Shown piece by piece: positions 38,938 to 48,852 of a stretch of 64,000 bases of DNA. Position 1 is the first letter of the stretch; each line of letters opens with the position of its first letter. The position numbers and the translations under genes are program-made. The DNA comes from Pratylenchus scribneri. Lineage: Eukaryota; Nematoda; Chromadorea; Rhabditida; Pratylenchidae. The notes under the pieces were generated by a model. The model saw nothing but the letters and a program-made list of their open reading frames with translations, made no database searches and was not told the origin of the DNA. The stretch is from positions 130,001 through 194,000 of the forward strand of contig JAQSEB010000078.1 of NCBI GenBank assembly GCA_030063045.1. The letters are read 5' to 3'.

Positions 38938-39454
38938 TTCCTTTTTTTTTAATTTAACTGAATTAATTTATTAAAATTTGTATGAATAAGATTTTCCTAT
39001 ATTTTTTAAATGATGTGCATATGCAATGATTTTCTTCAAATGGAACGCACAATTTCACATATGTCCATCCTTTTCATATCCAGAATTTTGTAAAGGAATT
39101 CGAGGAATTTGTGGAGGAGGTGCGAGGTGGAGGTCAATTCGGTCATTTATGAAATATGATATGAATAGAGGGATGGGAAAGGAAAAATCCATTTTGGGAC
39201 CACAGGGAATGATCATTCAAAGAATAAATATTATTTGCATTGCACAAATAATATTTTGCATCAAAATATAATGTGGATTAGTTTTGAAAAGCAAATAGAA
39301 AATAAATAAATTTTACAGTTATTATATGCTAATAAAATTTTAAGAAATTCCTCGGCAGTAGTTGAAATCAACCCTTTACTGAATGAATTTTTTAAATTTT
39401 TTTTTTCAATTTATGAATATAAAGTCGTTAAAATTCGGTTATATGACTTTTCTT
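38938..39454. other. Intergenic, possible weak coding sequence
   Basis: A plus-strand frame at 39026-39271 contains CGGGARWRSIRSFMKYDMNR and SILGPQGMIIQ and looks partly protein-like. No donor joins it in phase to the exon at 40644. It is left unassigned. Confidence 0.25.
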
Positions 39455-40545
39455 GCTCAGACTTTTCCGCCTCGGACTTTTCCGGCCCAAAATCGGTCTT
39501 TTCCGGCCCATTTTTTTCAAAATTCATTTTTTTTCCAATTTTTTTCGAAAATAATTAAACAAAACATAATAATAAAAAAAATGCATGAAATTCAATTTTA
39601 TCAAATGCCTAAAGGGCAAACAAAGATCAAAAACATTCAAATCAATCACTTTTACTCATTAATTTGTGGTCCCTAAAGAGGGCCTTTTCGGTTGTCAGAA
39701 AAATTTTTTAGTTCCAATTCCAATTTTCAATCCCCTTTTTATTTAATCTAAATTGTAATGCAGTGAGATGATGTGTCCAAACTCCATCGGTGCTATGTCA
39801 TTTCCTAAATAGTGCAAATGTGGGCGCTTCCTAAAACGGTCAAATGTGCATGTTTTCGACTATAATAAATCAGAAACTGGTTTTAAACCCAACAAACCTT
39901 ATACCATTTTGTAGATCTCATCGAGATGCATCGACTGGTATATAATTTGTTATGGTATGGCCAAAATAAAAGAGTTAAAAACCAAGAAATGGAAAAATGG
40001 TTTAATACCATTTAATTTTGGGACAAACCATGACAAATTATATACCAATCGATGCGTCTCGATGAGATCTACAAAATGGTATAAGGTTTGTTGGGTTTAA
40101 AACCAGTTTCTGATTTATTATAGTCGAAAACATGTACATTTGCACCATTTTAGGAAGCGCCCACATTTGCACCGTCCTTTGTCTATTTAGGAAATGTCCT
40201 CGCACGAACTCCATCATTTCTTTGTTGGTGATGCTGGTAAAAAGTTTGAATCAATGTGCGAATAGCCTGATCATTTCTCCGGTATCGATCAGTTCTAGGC
40301 ATTTCGGCAATTCCGGCAGTCGGATCAATTAAATAGGGTTGTAAATGTCCGTACTGATACTTTTTTCCTCTTAAAGTCCGATTTTGGGCCGGAAAAGTCT
40401 GGGTGGGGCAGAAAATTTTATTTTGAAAAAAGGGCCGGAAAAGTCCGAATTGTGGCCGGTAGTCCGAATTGTGGCCGGAAAAGTCCGATTTTGGGACGGA
40501 AAAGTCCGAGGCGGAAAATTCTGAGCCGGAAAAGTCTGAGAACCC
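39455..40545. mobile_element. Nested inverted-repeat element with outer CTCAGACTTTTCCG arms
   Basis: The left arm (about 39455-39512) has CTCAGACTTTTCCGCCTCGG and TTTTCCGGCCCAAAATCGG. The right arm (about 40370-40545) has the reverse complements, with the ACTTTTCCGG word further amplified. A complete palindromic MITE (39770-40200) sits inside, giving a nested structure. No transposase frame. Confidence 0.75.
39770..40200. mobile_element. Long palindromic MITE, copy E
   Basis: An almost perfect hairpin. Arms include CCTAAATAGTGCAAATGTGG, CGACTATAATAAATCAGAAA, CCTTATACCATTTTGTAGAT and CTCATCGAGATGCATCGA, mirrored on the right, around a short centre near 39985-40015. It is the same subfamily as the copy at 48.2-48.7 kb and shares the ACCATTTTGTAGAT..GGTATATAATTTG segment with the shorter copies. 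Confidence 0.88.
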
Positions 40546-40643
40546 AAAATTCATATCATAACTCTAATATCAATACATTTTTTATACAGTATTTATATAT
40601 AACATTATCTTACTAACAAAAATTATATATTTTTTCCTTGTAG

Positions 40644-40877
40644 CTGTGTGGTTGCCCCGGACCGGATCCAATTTTTGCGAGAATAATAAGAAATAGACTG
40701 GACACTGGATGTGAATGCAGGGCCTGCGATTCGAAGTACAATGGACAGCAGCAGAAAATGGTGATTGGCGGAGACATTCTTTTTCAGCTGGCCTTGGCCA
40801 TTTCAATTTGGAGTATTTTTGGCCATATATTTGTGCCTTCCAATTTGCTGATGATTGCTGGCGGCTATCTTTTTTGA
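40644..40877 (+). CDS. Orphan terminal exon: CxC-rich segment plus hydrophobic helix
   Basis: After a good acceptor (TTTTTTCCTTGTAG) a frame of 77 residues runs to the TGA at 40875-40877. It reads LCGCPGPDPIFARIIRNRLD, TGCECRACDSKYNGQQQK, then a hydrophobic helix (ILFQLALAISIWSIFGHIFV) and LLMIAGGYLF. Higher GC and the acceptor support real coding. The upstream exon(s) were not found; the nested transposon lies directly upstream and may have separated or destroyed them. Family not recognised. Confidence 0.45.
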   Translation: MCGCPGPDPIFARIIRNRLDTGCECRACDSKYNGQQQKMVIGGDILFQLALAISIWSIFGHIFVPSNLLMIAGGYLF

Positions 40878-41447
40878 ATTAGATGAATGGAGAGGGAAAA
40901 TAAAGAATGGCACAAATGTCAAATAAATGTTGAAAATATTTTAATGATAAATTGCAATAATGATAAAATGTTAATTCCTATTCCTAATTCATAATTTTGT
41001 AAATTCTTACTAAATAGATTCAATAAAAGTAATAATAAGGATTCTATATTCGTCTTTAAATTTAATGATAAATCGATTATGCCAGGAAACAGAATAAGCA
41101 CTAATAAATTTAAAATTATTCATTTCTCTCAATTTTGCAATTTCAATCAAAAGTATATGAAAAAAAAGAAAGTAAAATCGACAAATTTTGATTTGAAATA
41201 GGGCATTTAGGCCAAATTCAATAATAATTTTTCAATTCATTAATTTGAAGTATTTTTTAAAAAAACCGATGACTTATTAAAATTTGCATTGCGGGTTCTC
41301 GAAAATGTTAAAAATTTGTTAAACGCAGCATAATTCGCAAACCGCAATTTTTGTGCTTTTTTAAGTCATATGCATGCCTATTAAAATAAGCTATCAATTT
41401 TAAATAGCAAAGAGAAAAAAATAAAATTATAAAACATTCGGGTAAAA

Positions 41448-42000
41448 AAATCAGAACTCTTTCCGGAAAAAAAATCAGAACAATTGTTTCCGGAATGAAA
41501 ATCAGAACAATTGTTTCCGGAAAAAAATCAGAACAATTGTTTCTGGAATGAAAATCAGAACAATTTTTTCCGGAATGAAAATCAGAACAATTCTTTGCGG
41601 AATGATAATCAGAACAATTCTTTCCGGAATGAAAATCAGAACAATTCTTTCCGGAATGAAAATCAGAACAATTCTTTCCGGAATGAAAATCAGAACAATT
41701 CTTTCCGGGATGATAATCAGAACAATTCTTTCCGGAATGAAAATCAGAACAATTCTTTCCGGAATGAAAATCAGAACAATTCTTTGCGGAATGATAATCA
41801 GAACAATTGTTTCCGGAATGAAAATCAGAACAATCCTTTCCGGAATGAAAATCAGAACAATTCTTTCCGGAATTCAGAACAATTCTTTGCGGAATGATAA
41901 TCAGAACAATTGTTTACGGAATGAAAATCAGAACAATTCTTTCCGGAATGAAAATCAGAACAATTCTTTCCGGAATGGTAATGATAATCACAGCAATTCT
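41448..42000. repeat. 27-bp minisatellite (AGAACAATTCTTTCCGGAAT type)
   Basis: About 20 units of 27 bp, CAATTCTTTCCGGAATGAAA plus ATCAGAA, with GATAATC and TTTGCGG variants. It is the 24-bp unit of the 10.4-kb array with an ACA inserted. Stop-free in two plus frames (MKIRTILSG and NENQNNSFR repeats), one of which runs straight into the gene at 42083. It lies 80 bp upstream of that gene's start. Confidence 0.94.
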
Positions 42001-42082
42001 TTTCGGAATGAAACACAAAACAAAATATCTTTTCCAGAATGAAATACAAAACAAACTTTATTTGATTAATTTAAATTTTCAG

Positions 42083-43344
42083 ATGGAAGATAATGAAAAA
42101 GAAAAACTCCTAAAGCTAGCATTATTTATATGGCCCATTATCTTCGGATTAGGCTACTTTTTCTTTTCTTCTCCATTCATTGATGATACATCAATGGTAC
42201 CGATACCAATTATAGCCTTGAAAAATGCATCAACTTCGGCTAGGGAATTGGTTAATTTAACAACGGCTCAGGGAATGGCATTGGCGAAGGCTACTGAATT
42301 ATCTGATCAATTGGCAAAAATATCATCGGCAGCAAGCAATTCAACATTCAATTATTCTGGGTATTTAAAAATTTTCAAAAATTATATAGAGATATTTGAA
42401 TATATTCGAAAAAATTTATAATAACAAAGAAATACTAGAGTTTAAAAGCTTGATGAGAATAAACTTATATAACTTGGCTTTTTAATCAATAAGAGAAAAT
42501 AATTTGTTATAAAAGTCCGATTTTTCTAAATTTAATTGCTTCAAAAAAGTTGTCATTTTTCGATATGAATTAATCTGCTGCAATACTTTCATTCCCAAAA
42601 CTGATTAAGAAGCTCTATGGCCAAAAAAAGAAGTAATAAATTTTTTGCTCTTTTTGTGATTCCTTGCTAATTTATTTTTACAAAAAAACATCAAATTTAA
42701 AAATTTTAATTTTACAGAATCTTCATATTGAGTCTTTTTTATGCAATTTGGGAATGCGTTGCTATTTGTTCTTATTGGAAATTTGCTGCCGAATCATTCG
42801 AGTATTTTAATGGCCAATATATTGCCAATGTAAGTATATTTAAATCATAATTTTAATTTCGGCTGTATTTAGTACATGAACTTAAATATTCGGAACTGGT
42901 TTAATAATTAGAGCGATAATAAAAATCTTTAAATTTTCATTCATTATTTATTATTATGCTCATTCAAATATATAAAATAAGTCCGATAAAGACTAGGTTT
43001 CATACAAATAAAATTCTTTCAATTACAGATTTTGCTTATTCTTTCAATTATTTTAACATGCCTACGAATTTCGGATGAATTTGCTGCCATTTTGCTCAGT
43101 TCGATTTGCTTATTTATTAGCGGATTCATTAAATGGCTCCGATTGGTAATTAATTTTATCTTTTATTAAAATTTTTTTAAAAATGATCACAATAGGTAAC
43201 CAAAATTATATTTTCGAATAGTTTAATATTAGAAAAATTATTTATTTTATTAATTTATAGAATATTAAAATACGCGCCATATTTCTTTTTCCATATGATG
43301 TCAATAAATATAACCAATATCACAAAAAACTAGTTTATTTATAA
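42083..43344 (+). CDS. Small multi-pass membrane protein, unrecognised
   Basis: Four exons join in phase: 42083-42360, 42718-42829, 43029-43145 and 43261-43344 (about 196 residues). The first ATG follows directly after TTTTCAG, a likely SL trans-splice acceptor, so the upstream open frame through the minisatellite is probably removed from the mRNA. The sequence shows MEDNEKEKLLKLALFIWPII and a first helix (LFIWPIIFGLGYFFFSS), a loop with NASTS, NLTTAQG and NSTFN sequons, a second helix (IFILSLFYAIWECVAICSYW), a third and fourth (ILLILSIILTCLRI; AAILLSSICLFISGFI), then a short basic tail. Topology suggests the N-terminus inside and a glycosylated loop. I do not recognise the family. Confidence 0.65.
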
Positions 43345-44222
43345 TTAGAAAAAAGATAGTTAGCTGCCTTCGCTTTTTTTTGGTGTTTTGGCATCAATAA
43401 ACAAATCATTGTTTAAATTTCGCGTTTAAATAAAGATTATGCCCGATATTTCCGCTTCTATGAAAACAATAAACAAAACAAATATTGGACATTTTTTAAT
43501 GACCATGAAAAAATAGGACATTAAATGCCTAAAAGGGACATTTCCTACTGTACCCCATCCATTTTGCCCATGCTATCAATCAAATATTGCCCCAATATAT
43601 ATATTTGTCTCCATTCCCATTTTCATCTCTTTCTGCCCCATTCCTGTTTGCTATCACCTTGACGATGATTTTCGCAAAATAAATAAATATAATTTGAATT
43701 TGAAAGAACATCGCCTAATCCCCATCCTCTAATCTTGGGCCATTGGGCTTGGCGCCGGCGAAGGCCCGGAGCGAGAGTTTGGTCCACTCTCGCCCCGAAC
43801 AAACCTTAGTCCCGGTAATAAGGAATTTAAGTGATAATTGCCAATCAAATAATTAAGATAGTTATTTGATATTTCATTTATTTTCCTTCTGAATTTGCCA
43901 ATCATTTTCCCTTGAACTTTTATTAATAAATGTTCAATTTCTTTCGGTCATTTAGCCATCCCAAAACCAACCAAATTGGTTTTTTGCCCATATGGGCCCG
44001 TAATATATAGAGAGTGTTATACTTTCTCGTCTCTTCTCATCTCACTCTTTTCTCAGCAATTCTCTGCTTTGCTCACATATACCCCAAGCGAACAACCCCC
44101 ACGGCGTAAAGCCATAAAAACATACTCCATTATCGATTTCCCCCAAGGCCCATTTCATTTTTCTAAAAATATTCTCTTGATGCCATTAGGCATTATTCAA
44201 GTTTGATTTTCTTAAAAAGCCA
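43345..44222. other. Intergenic, nothing recognised
   Basis: AT-rich with a GC-rich spot at 43740-43815 (GGCGCCGGCGAAGGCCCGG, then a hairpin GGAGCGAGAGT..ACTCTCGCCCC). No gene is recognised. The hairpin does not fit a tRNA. Confidence 0.45.
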
Positions 44223-47200
44223 ATGTTCATTCTTCGATCCTTGACCAAATTGTTTCAATATTTGTTACGAATTCTTTTTATTTGCTTGTTTCCATTCAAT
44301 CATCTCAATTATCGACAACAAAAGAAGATTGACCTTATTAAATTTGGAAGCAAAAATGTCAAAGTTTCTGCTGTTCAAATTGTCCATTTACCCTTGGAAA
44401 CATTCGCTGAAATTATACAATTTGCCGACACTGACGATCTGAACCAACGAATTGTTTTTGTATCACGCGATTTTGCGGGGCTCGCTTTCCCGCTGCTTAG
44501 ACAACGATTTGCCGTAATTTTTGAAATATAATAAATTTAAATTGTTGCAATGGAATTGCGCACTTTGCGTACAATTGTTCATATAAATGAAAATAAAAAG
44601 GCTAAAATGATAAAATTTGTACTCTTTTTTGGGAACAATGATATCATTAGCTTGGACTAATAATAAAATATTAATTGGAATTTTAAAACATAAAATACAA
44701 TAATTGAATAATATTTTTCTAATTTTTCTAAATTATTTTAGTTTCGTGAATCGACTTGGCGCAGGGATTTCACAAATCCAGCGGACAACTTATCAACATT
44801 TGCAATTCGATCACATTTGAATAAACATCATGTTCTATTGAAAGATGCATATGTTGAAAATAAGCGGAAGCCATTTATGCATGGTTCAATTCTGGTGAAT
44901 TTTATGCAACTTTTATAAATGGAATATTTAGAAAAATATTTATTAACGCTATAAAATTAGAAATAGCCAAGCCTGACAATAAATATAACATCCAACGGTT
45001 TTTGCCTTTTCGAATTAGGCCAAAATATCCAGGTCCATAAAAAACGCTAATGAAAAGCTGTTAAAATGTATGAAATTTTGCTTTTCAAAAAATTCTAAAA
45101 TTTTTATACTATTTTTATAGTATTTTTTTTTATCTTATTTTCGGATTGAGGCTCAAGGCTCATAAGCCCATTCAAATCTTATTTAGGTCTAAACCGGATA
45201 TTTTTTTTTCTAATGCTTAAATAGTATATAAAGAATCAGGCCTTTTCATTCTATGGAAAATTGTTTTGACAATAACTAATGAATGAAGAAACTATTCAGA
45301 AGGAGGGAAGGCCTTTTGACCACTATTACCTTCTAATAAAAATTTGCTTTTTAATTTTATTAAAAAAACATTGTTGAAAAGGCCATAAATTTCCAATTTA
45401 TCATATAAAAGACATATTTAACTTTAAAAATAATAAATTATAGAAGATATTTTGGAGTTTTTGATTGGCATCCCAATTTGTTAACTTCTTTTTTGAGTTA
45501 TTATAGTCAAAAGAAGGGTCGAAGGAATACAATTTTTACACATTTTAAATTATTGGTTTTCTAAAATGAGTATAAAAAATAATAAAATATTCTTAAACCC
45601 AATATACATATATATATATGTTACGGCCAAAAGTGGAAATCGGCCAAAACTGGTTTTGGCCGGGCAAAACTGGTTTTGGCCGGCCAAAACTGGATTAAAT
45701 GGATAATAACTTAAATAATGGATATATAAGGATTAAGCACCGAAATGGAAGGGAAATGGCCCGGAAGGCCACTGGAAGGTCAGAGAAGGGTAAAAGAGGC
45801 CCAGAGAGTGCGCGGGTTATATCCGGATATAGGGGGATTAAGGTGGATATAGGGGGATTAAACCGAATTAAATCCCGGCCAGTGGAAGATCGTGGAAATG
45901 TCTGAGAGTGCGCGGGATATAGCCGGAAATAGGGGGATTAAGGTGGATAAAGTGGGATTAAGCCCTGAAAGAGATGTAAAATAGCCTGAAGGGGCAATGG
46001 AAGGAGAGAGAAGTGACAGAAAGTGCGCGGGATATATCCGGATATATATGGATTAAGGTCGATATAGGGGGAATAAGGTTGATATAGGGGGTTAAAGCCC
46101 CGAAATTGATGGGAAATAGCCAGGAAAGGTCGAGATAGTTGGCCGAAGGCCATATGAGTGGCTGGATATATCCGGATATAGAGGGAATAAGGTGGATAAT
46201 GGATATAAGGGGATTAAGCAGGATTGAGCACTGAAATAATTTCCTGTTTGGCTGTTTTGCTTCCGGCTTCGCGATATTCCTATGCTCCGAACCCCTATCC
46301 CTAATCCCTGGCCCCTAACTATGCTTAACCCGGCTTAATCCCTCTATATCCATCTTAATCCCCCTATATCCGGATATATCCCGCGCACTCTCCGGGCCTC
46401 TTTTACCCTTCTCTGACCTTCCAGTGGCCTTCCGGGCCATTTCCCTTCCATTTCGGTGCTTAATCCTCCTATATCCATTATTTAAGTTATTATCCATTTA
46501 ATCCAGTTTTGGCCGGCCAAAACCAGTTTTGCCCGGCCAAAACTGGTTTTGCCCGGCCAAAAACAGTTTTGACCGATTTCCACTTTTGGCCGTAACATAT
46601 ATATATTTGGATTGTAGATTCAATGGCAACCGAAATCATTTGATGCAGCCAGCAGCGGCGGAAGACAAAAGTTTCATTTATTCATGGACGAAGTTTATGT
46701 AAAATGGTGCGCAAACGGAGGAGAATGGAAATCGGAACGTGCAAAATTTGATACAACTTCAAAAGAGAATCCATATCTGATTGAATATATTTTCCGTTTT
46801 CCAGTACCAGTGGACAATAATCGGGTAAAAATATGAGAAAAATGTTTAAAAGCATCTATCTTGTCAAATCCTTTTAGAAATTTTTTGCCATAATTTATAG
46901 ATAGATAGTAGGCTAATTGGATAGAATTATGACTATGGCATATGAGATTATATGGGGATGAAGCGGGACAATTAAGCTTTTACGATGCTAGGCTAGGTAA
47001 TGAGATGAATTTAGAGAAAGATTATTAAAAAAATCAAAATAAAATTACAATAGTTTAAAATTTTATCCTACATTCACACCCAAAAATGAATATAGAAATC
47101 GTCAAGACTCATTGAATGGTATATAATTTATTATGGTTTGGTCAACAATTAAAGGGTAAACGGTTTAAACCAATTTTGCTTTAAAATCAAAACTAATAAA

Positions 47201-47701
47201 TTAGAATTAGTTAAACTCAAACAAATACATAATCAAATGATTTTCGTCTTGATGAGATCTATCCATTGGATATATGGTTTCAGGGTCTAGGTCCTAGGAT
47301 AAATTCTAAACCATTAAAATCTATCTTACAACTTTTCATAGATTCTTAAAATTTCTTCAAAAATTTCAAAAGCTAAGGAGTTATCCTGATTCAATTTTTT
47401 CCAATATTTTGCATAGATTAAAATTAATTCCCCATTAGGATTTAATAGTTTTTAAATCAATAAAAAAATATATTTTTAATAATCATTTTTCCCTTAAATA
47501 AAGGATGCCCTAATCAATTTCTGCGTCCAATACAACGATTGCAGCAATGGCCAAATTTATTTTGATCAGAATTCGCAAAGTCCACAACACAACATTTTCT
47601 ACACATTTTCTTCTCGAAGACACCATCAAACTTCAAACTCTTTTGTTCGCTGCTGTCGTTTCTTTCGCAATTTGTTTTTGCCTCGTCAACGTTTCTTTTA
47701 A
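44223..47701 (+). CDS. F-box-like protein with a CBM21-like C-terminal domain
   Basis: Four exons join in phase 0: 44223-44513, 44742-44894, 46618-46824 and 47504-47701 (about 282 residues). The N-terminus starts with a hydrophobic stretch (LFQYLLRILFICLFPF). Residues 58-95 hold an F-box-like motif: HLPLETFAEIIQFADTDDLN, then FVSRDFAGLAFPLLRQRF. Exons 3 and 4 together resemble carbohydrate-binding module family 21, with VYVKWCANGGEWKSERAKFD, IEYIFRFPVPVDNN, INFCVQYNDCSNGQIYFDQN. This matches the W-K, F-F-P and Y..D-N positions of glycogen-targeting subunits of protein phosphatase 1. F-box proteins bring targets to SCF ubiquitin ligases, so a glycan-directed substrate adaptor is a possible reading (inference). 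Intron 2 carries a 1-kb inverted-repeat element, intron 3 a MITE. An overlapping minus-strand frame at 47514-47804 is treated as a shadow. Confidence 0.6.
45619..46607. mobile_element. GC-richer element with ~250-bp terminal inverted repeats (F-box gene intron 2)
   Basis: Termini TATATATATATGTTACGGCC and its mirror. The arms contain repeated GGCCAAAACTGGTTTTGGCC, then GGATTAAGCACCGAAATGG and GAGAGTGCGCGGG, and are reverse complements over about 250 bp. The centre has irregular GATATAGGGGGATTAAGGTG repeats. The arms produce mirror-image open frames (MDNNLNNGY) on the two strands, which are not genes. TATATA flanks may be the insertion site. Confidence 0.88.
47045..47325. mobile_element. MITE of the palindromic family, copy F (F-box gene intron 3)
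   Basis: Carries TTTTATCCTACATTCACACC, ATTGAATGGTATATAATTTA, GGTTTGGTCAACAATTAAAG and GGTTTAAACCAATTTTG, and a right end with CTTGATGAGATCTATCC. It lies in the last intron of the F-box/CBM21-like gene. Boundaries are approximate. Confidence 0.72.
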
Positions 47702-48215
47702 GAAGAACAATGAAAATAATTGATAAAAATGACATATATTCATATAATACATTAAAATTAATTTTTCTCAGGAATTTATTTTTATGTTGACTCAATATTT
47801 CCAATTTTTTATATTTGATAATGTTTTCTCAGGTCACAAATCACAATTTATTTTATTTATTTTTTAATCAAATTTTTAATTCATAAAATAAATTTTAAAT
47901 TTATTTTGTATTTATTTTGACATTGTCATTCATAAATTGATTTGATAAAAATACTTCAATGGATTCGTAAAAAATGATTAACGAATTTGGCCAAATTTTT
48001 CTTTATTTAAGGCCAAAATAAACTAAAAATCGATTTATTTATGTTGGCCTTTTTGGCCATATAGAATAGAGGGAAAAGTGGGAATGGGAAGTAGATATAT
48101 TGGATGGATGGATGGATTTGGGGAAGATGGGCTAGAATAATTTAAAAGTTCAACTTTTTCTCATTATTTTTTCCTTTGAATGCGAAAAGTTTCCAAAGAT
48201 TGGTTTAAAAACGTA
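47702..48215. other. Intergenic, nothing recognised
   Basis: 3' flank of the F-box/CBM21-like gene. AT-rich; a short GGATGGATGGATGG run is near 48104-48118. Confidence 0.5.
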
Positions 48216-48725
48216 CGGGGTCAATTCCCGAATAAGCAAAGGACTGTGCAAACGTGGGAGATTCCCGAATAGTGCAAATGTGGGAGATTCCCGAATAGTG
48301 CAAATGTGGGAGATTCCCGAATAGTGCAAATGTGGGAGATTCCCGAATAGTGCAAATGTGGGCTTTTTCGACTTATAATAAATCAGAAACCGGTTTCAGG
48401 CCCTACAAACCTTATACCATTTTGTAGATATCATTAAAGATCTCTCGATTAGTATTTAATTTGTCATGGTTAAGTCAAAATTAGAGGGTATTAAATTGCT
48501 CAAACGATTTTTTCAATCATTAGTTTTAAACTTCTTTAATTTTAGCTTAAACCATGACAAAATATACGCCTTTCGATGCGTCTCGATGAGATCTACAATA
48601 AGATATAAGGTTTGTAGGGCCTGAAACCGGTTTCTGATTTATTATAAGTCGAAAAACCCACATTTGCACTATTCGGGAATCGCCCACTGCACTATTCGGG
48701 AATCGCCCACATTTGCACTAGAGTT
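48216..48725. mobile_element. Long palindromic MITE, copy G, with amplified 26-bp end repeat
   Basis: A hairpin element like copy E: CGACTTATAATAAATCAGAA, CCGGTTTCAGGCCCTACAAA and CCTTATACCATTTTGTAGAT on the left with mirror on the right. The left end has about four copies of AGATTCCCGAATAGTGCAAA plus TGTGGG; the right end has two to three inverted copies. It marks the border between the gene-bearing part and the satellite-rich part of the window. Confidence 0.87.
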
Positions 48726-48852
48726 GCACCCCCGGGGACGGGGGCGGTCACGGGGAAAATTTTTCGGGGATTGATTTCACGGGGAACATTTCGGGGATAC
48801 CCCGGGGGCACTTTTCACGGGGTCGGGGATTCGGGGAACCCGGGGAGAAAAT
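48726..48852. repeat. GC-rich CGGGGA-type block
   Basis: Irregular repeats of CGGGG and CCCCGGGG, such as CCCCGGGGACGGGGGCGG and CACGGGGTCGGGGATTCGGG, in otherwise AT-rich DNA. On the + strand there are many runs of four G, so G-quadruplex formation is plausible. No coding frame. Confidence 0.8.

Noticed and set aside
39383..39676. Open frame with TFPPRTFPAQNRSFPAHF
   Set aside because: Arises from the repeated ACTTTTCCGG word of the inverted-repeat element arm.
41511..42042. Asn-rich repeat proteins upstream of the membrane-protein gene
   Set aside because: 27-bp minisatellite read in two frames. The frame entering the real gene is fortuitous; a TTTTCAG site precedes its ATG.
43740..43815. 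GC-rich hairpin as a possible tRNA or structured RNA
   Set aside because: No cloverleaf, no T-loop GGTTCGAAT-type sequence and no B box; only one stem is evident.
45699..46497. Mirror-image frames starting MDNNLNNGY on both strands
   Set aside because: They lie in the terminal inverted repeats of one element, so they are the same sequence read from each arm.
47514..47804. Minus-strand Cys-rich frame with a possible signal-like start (MSFLSIIFIVLL)
   Set aside because: The plus-strand exon in the same place completes the CBM21-like domain in phase, so the minus frame is judged a shadow. It is not fully excluded.
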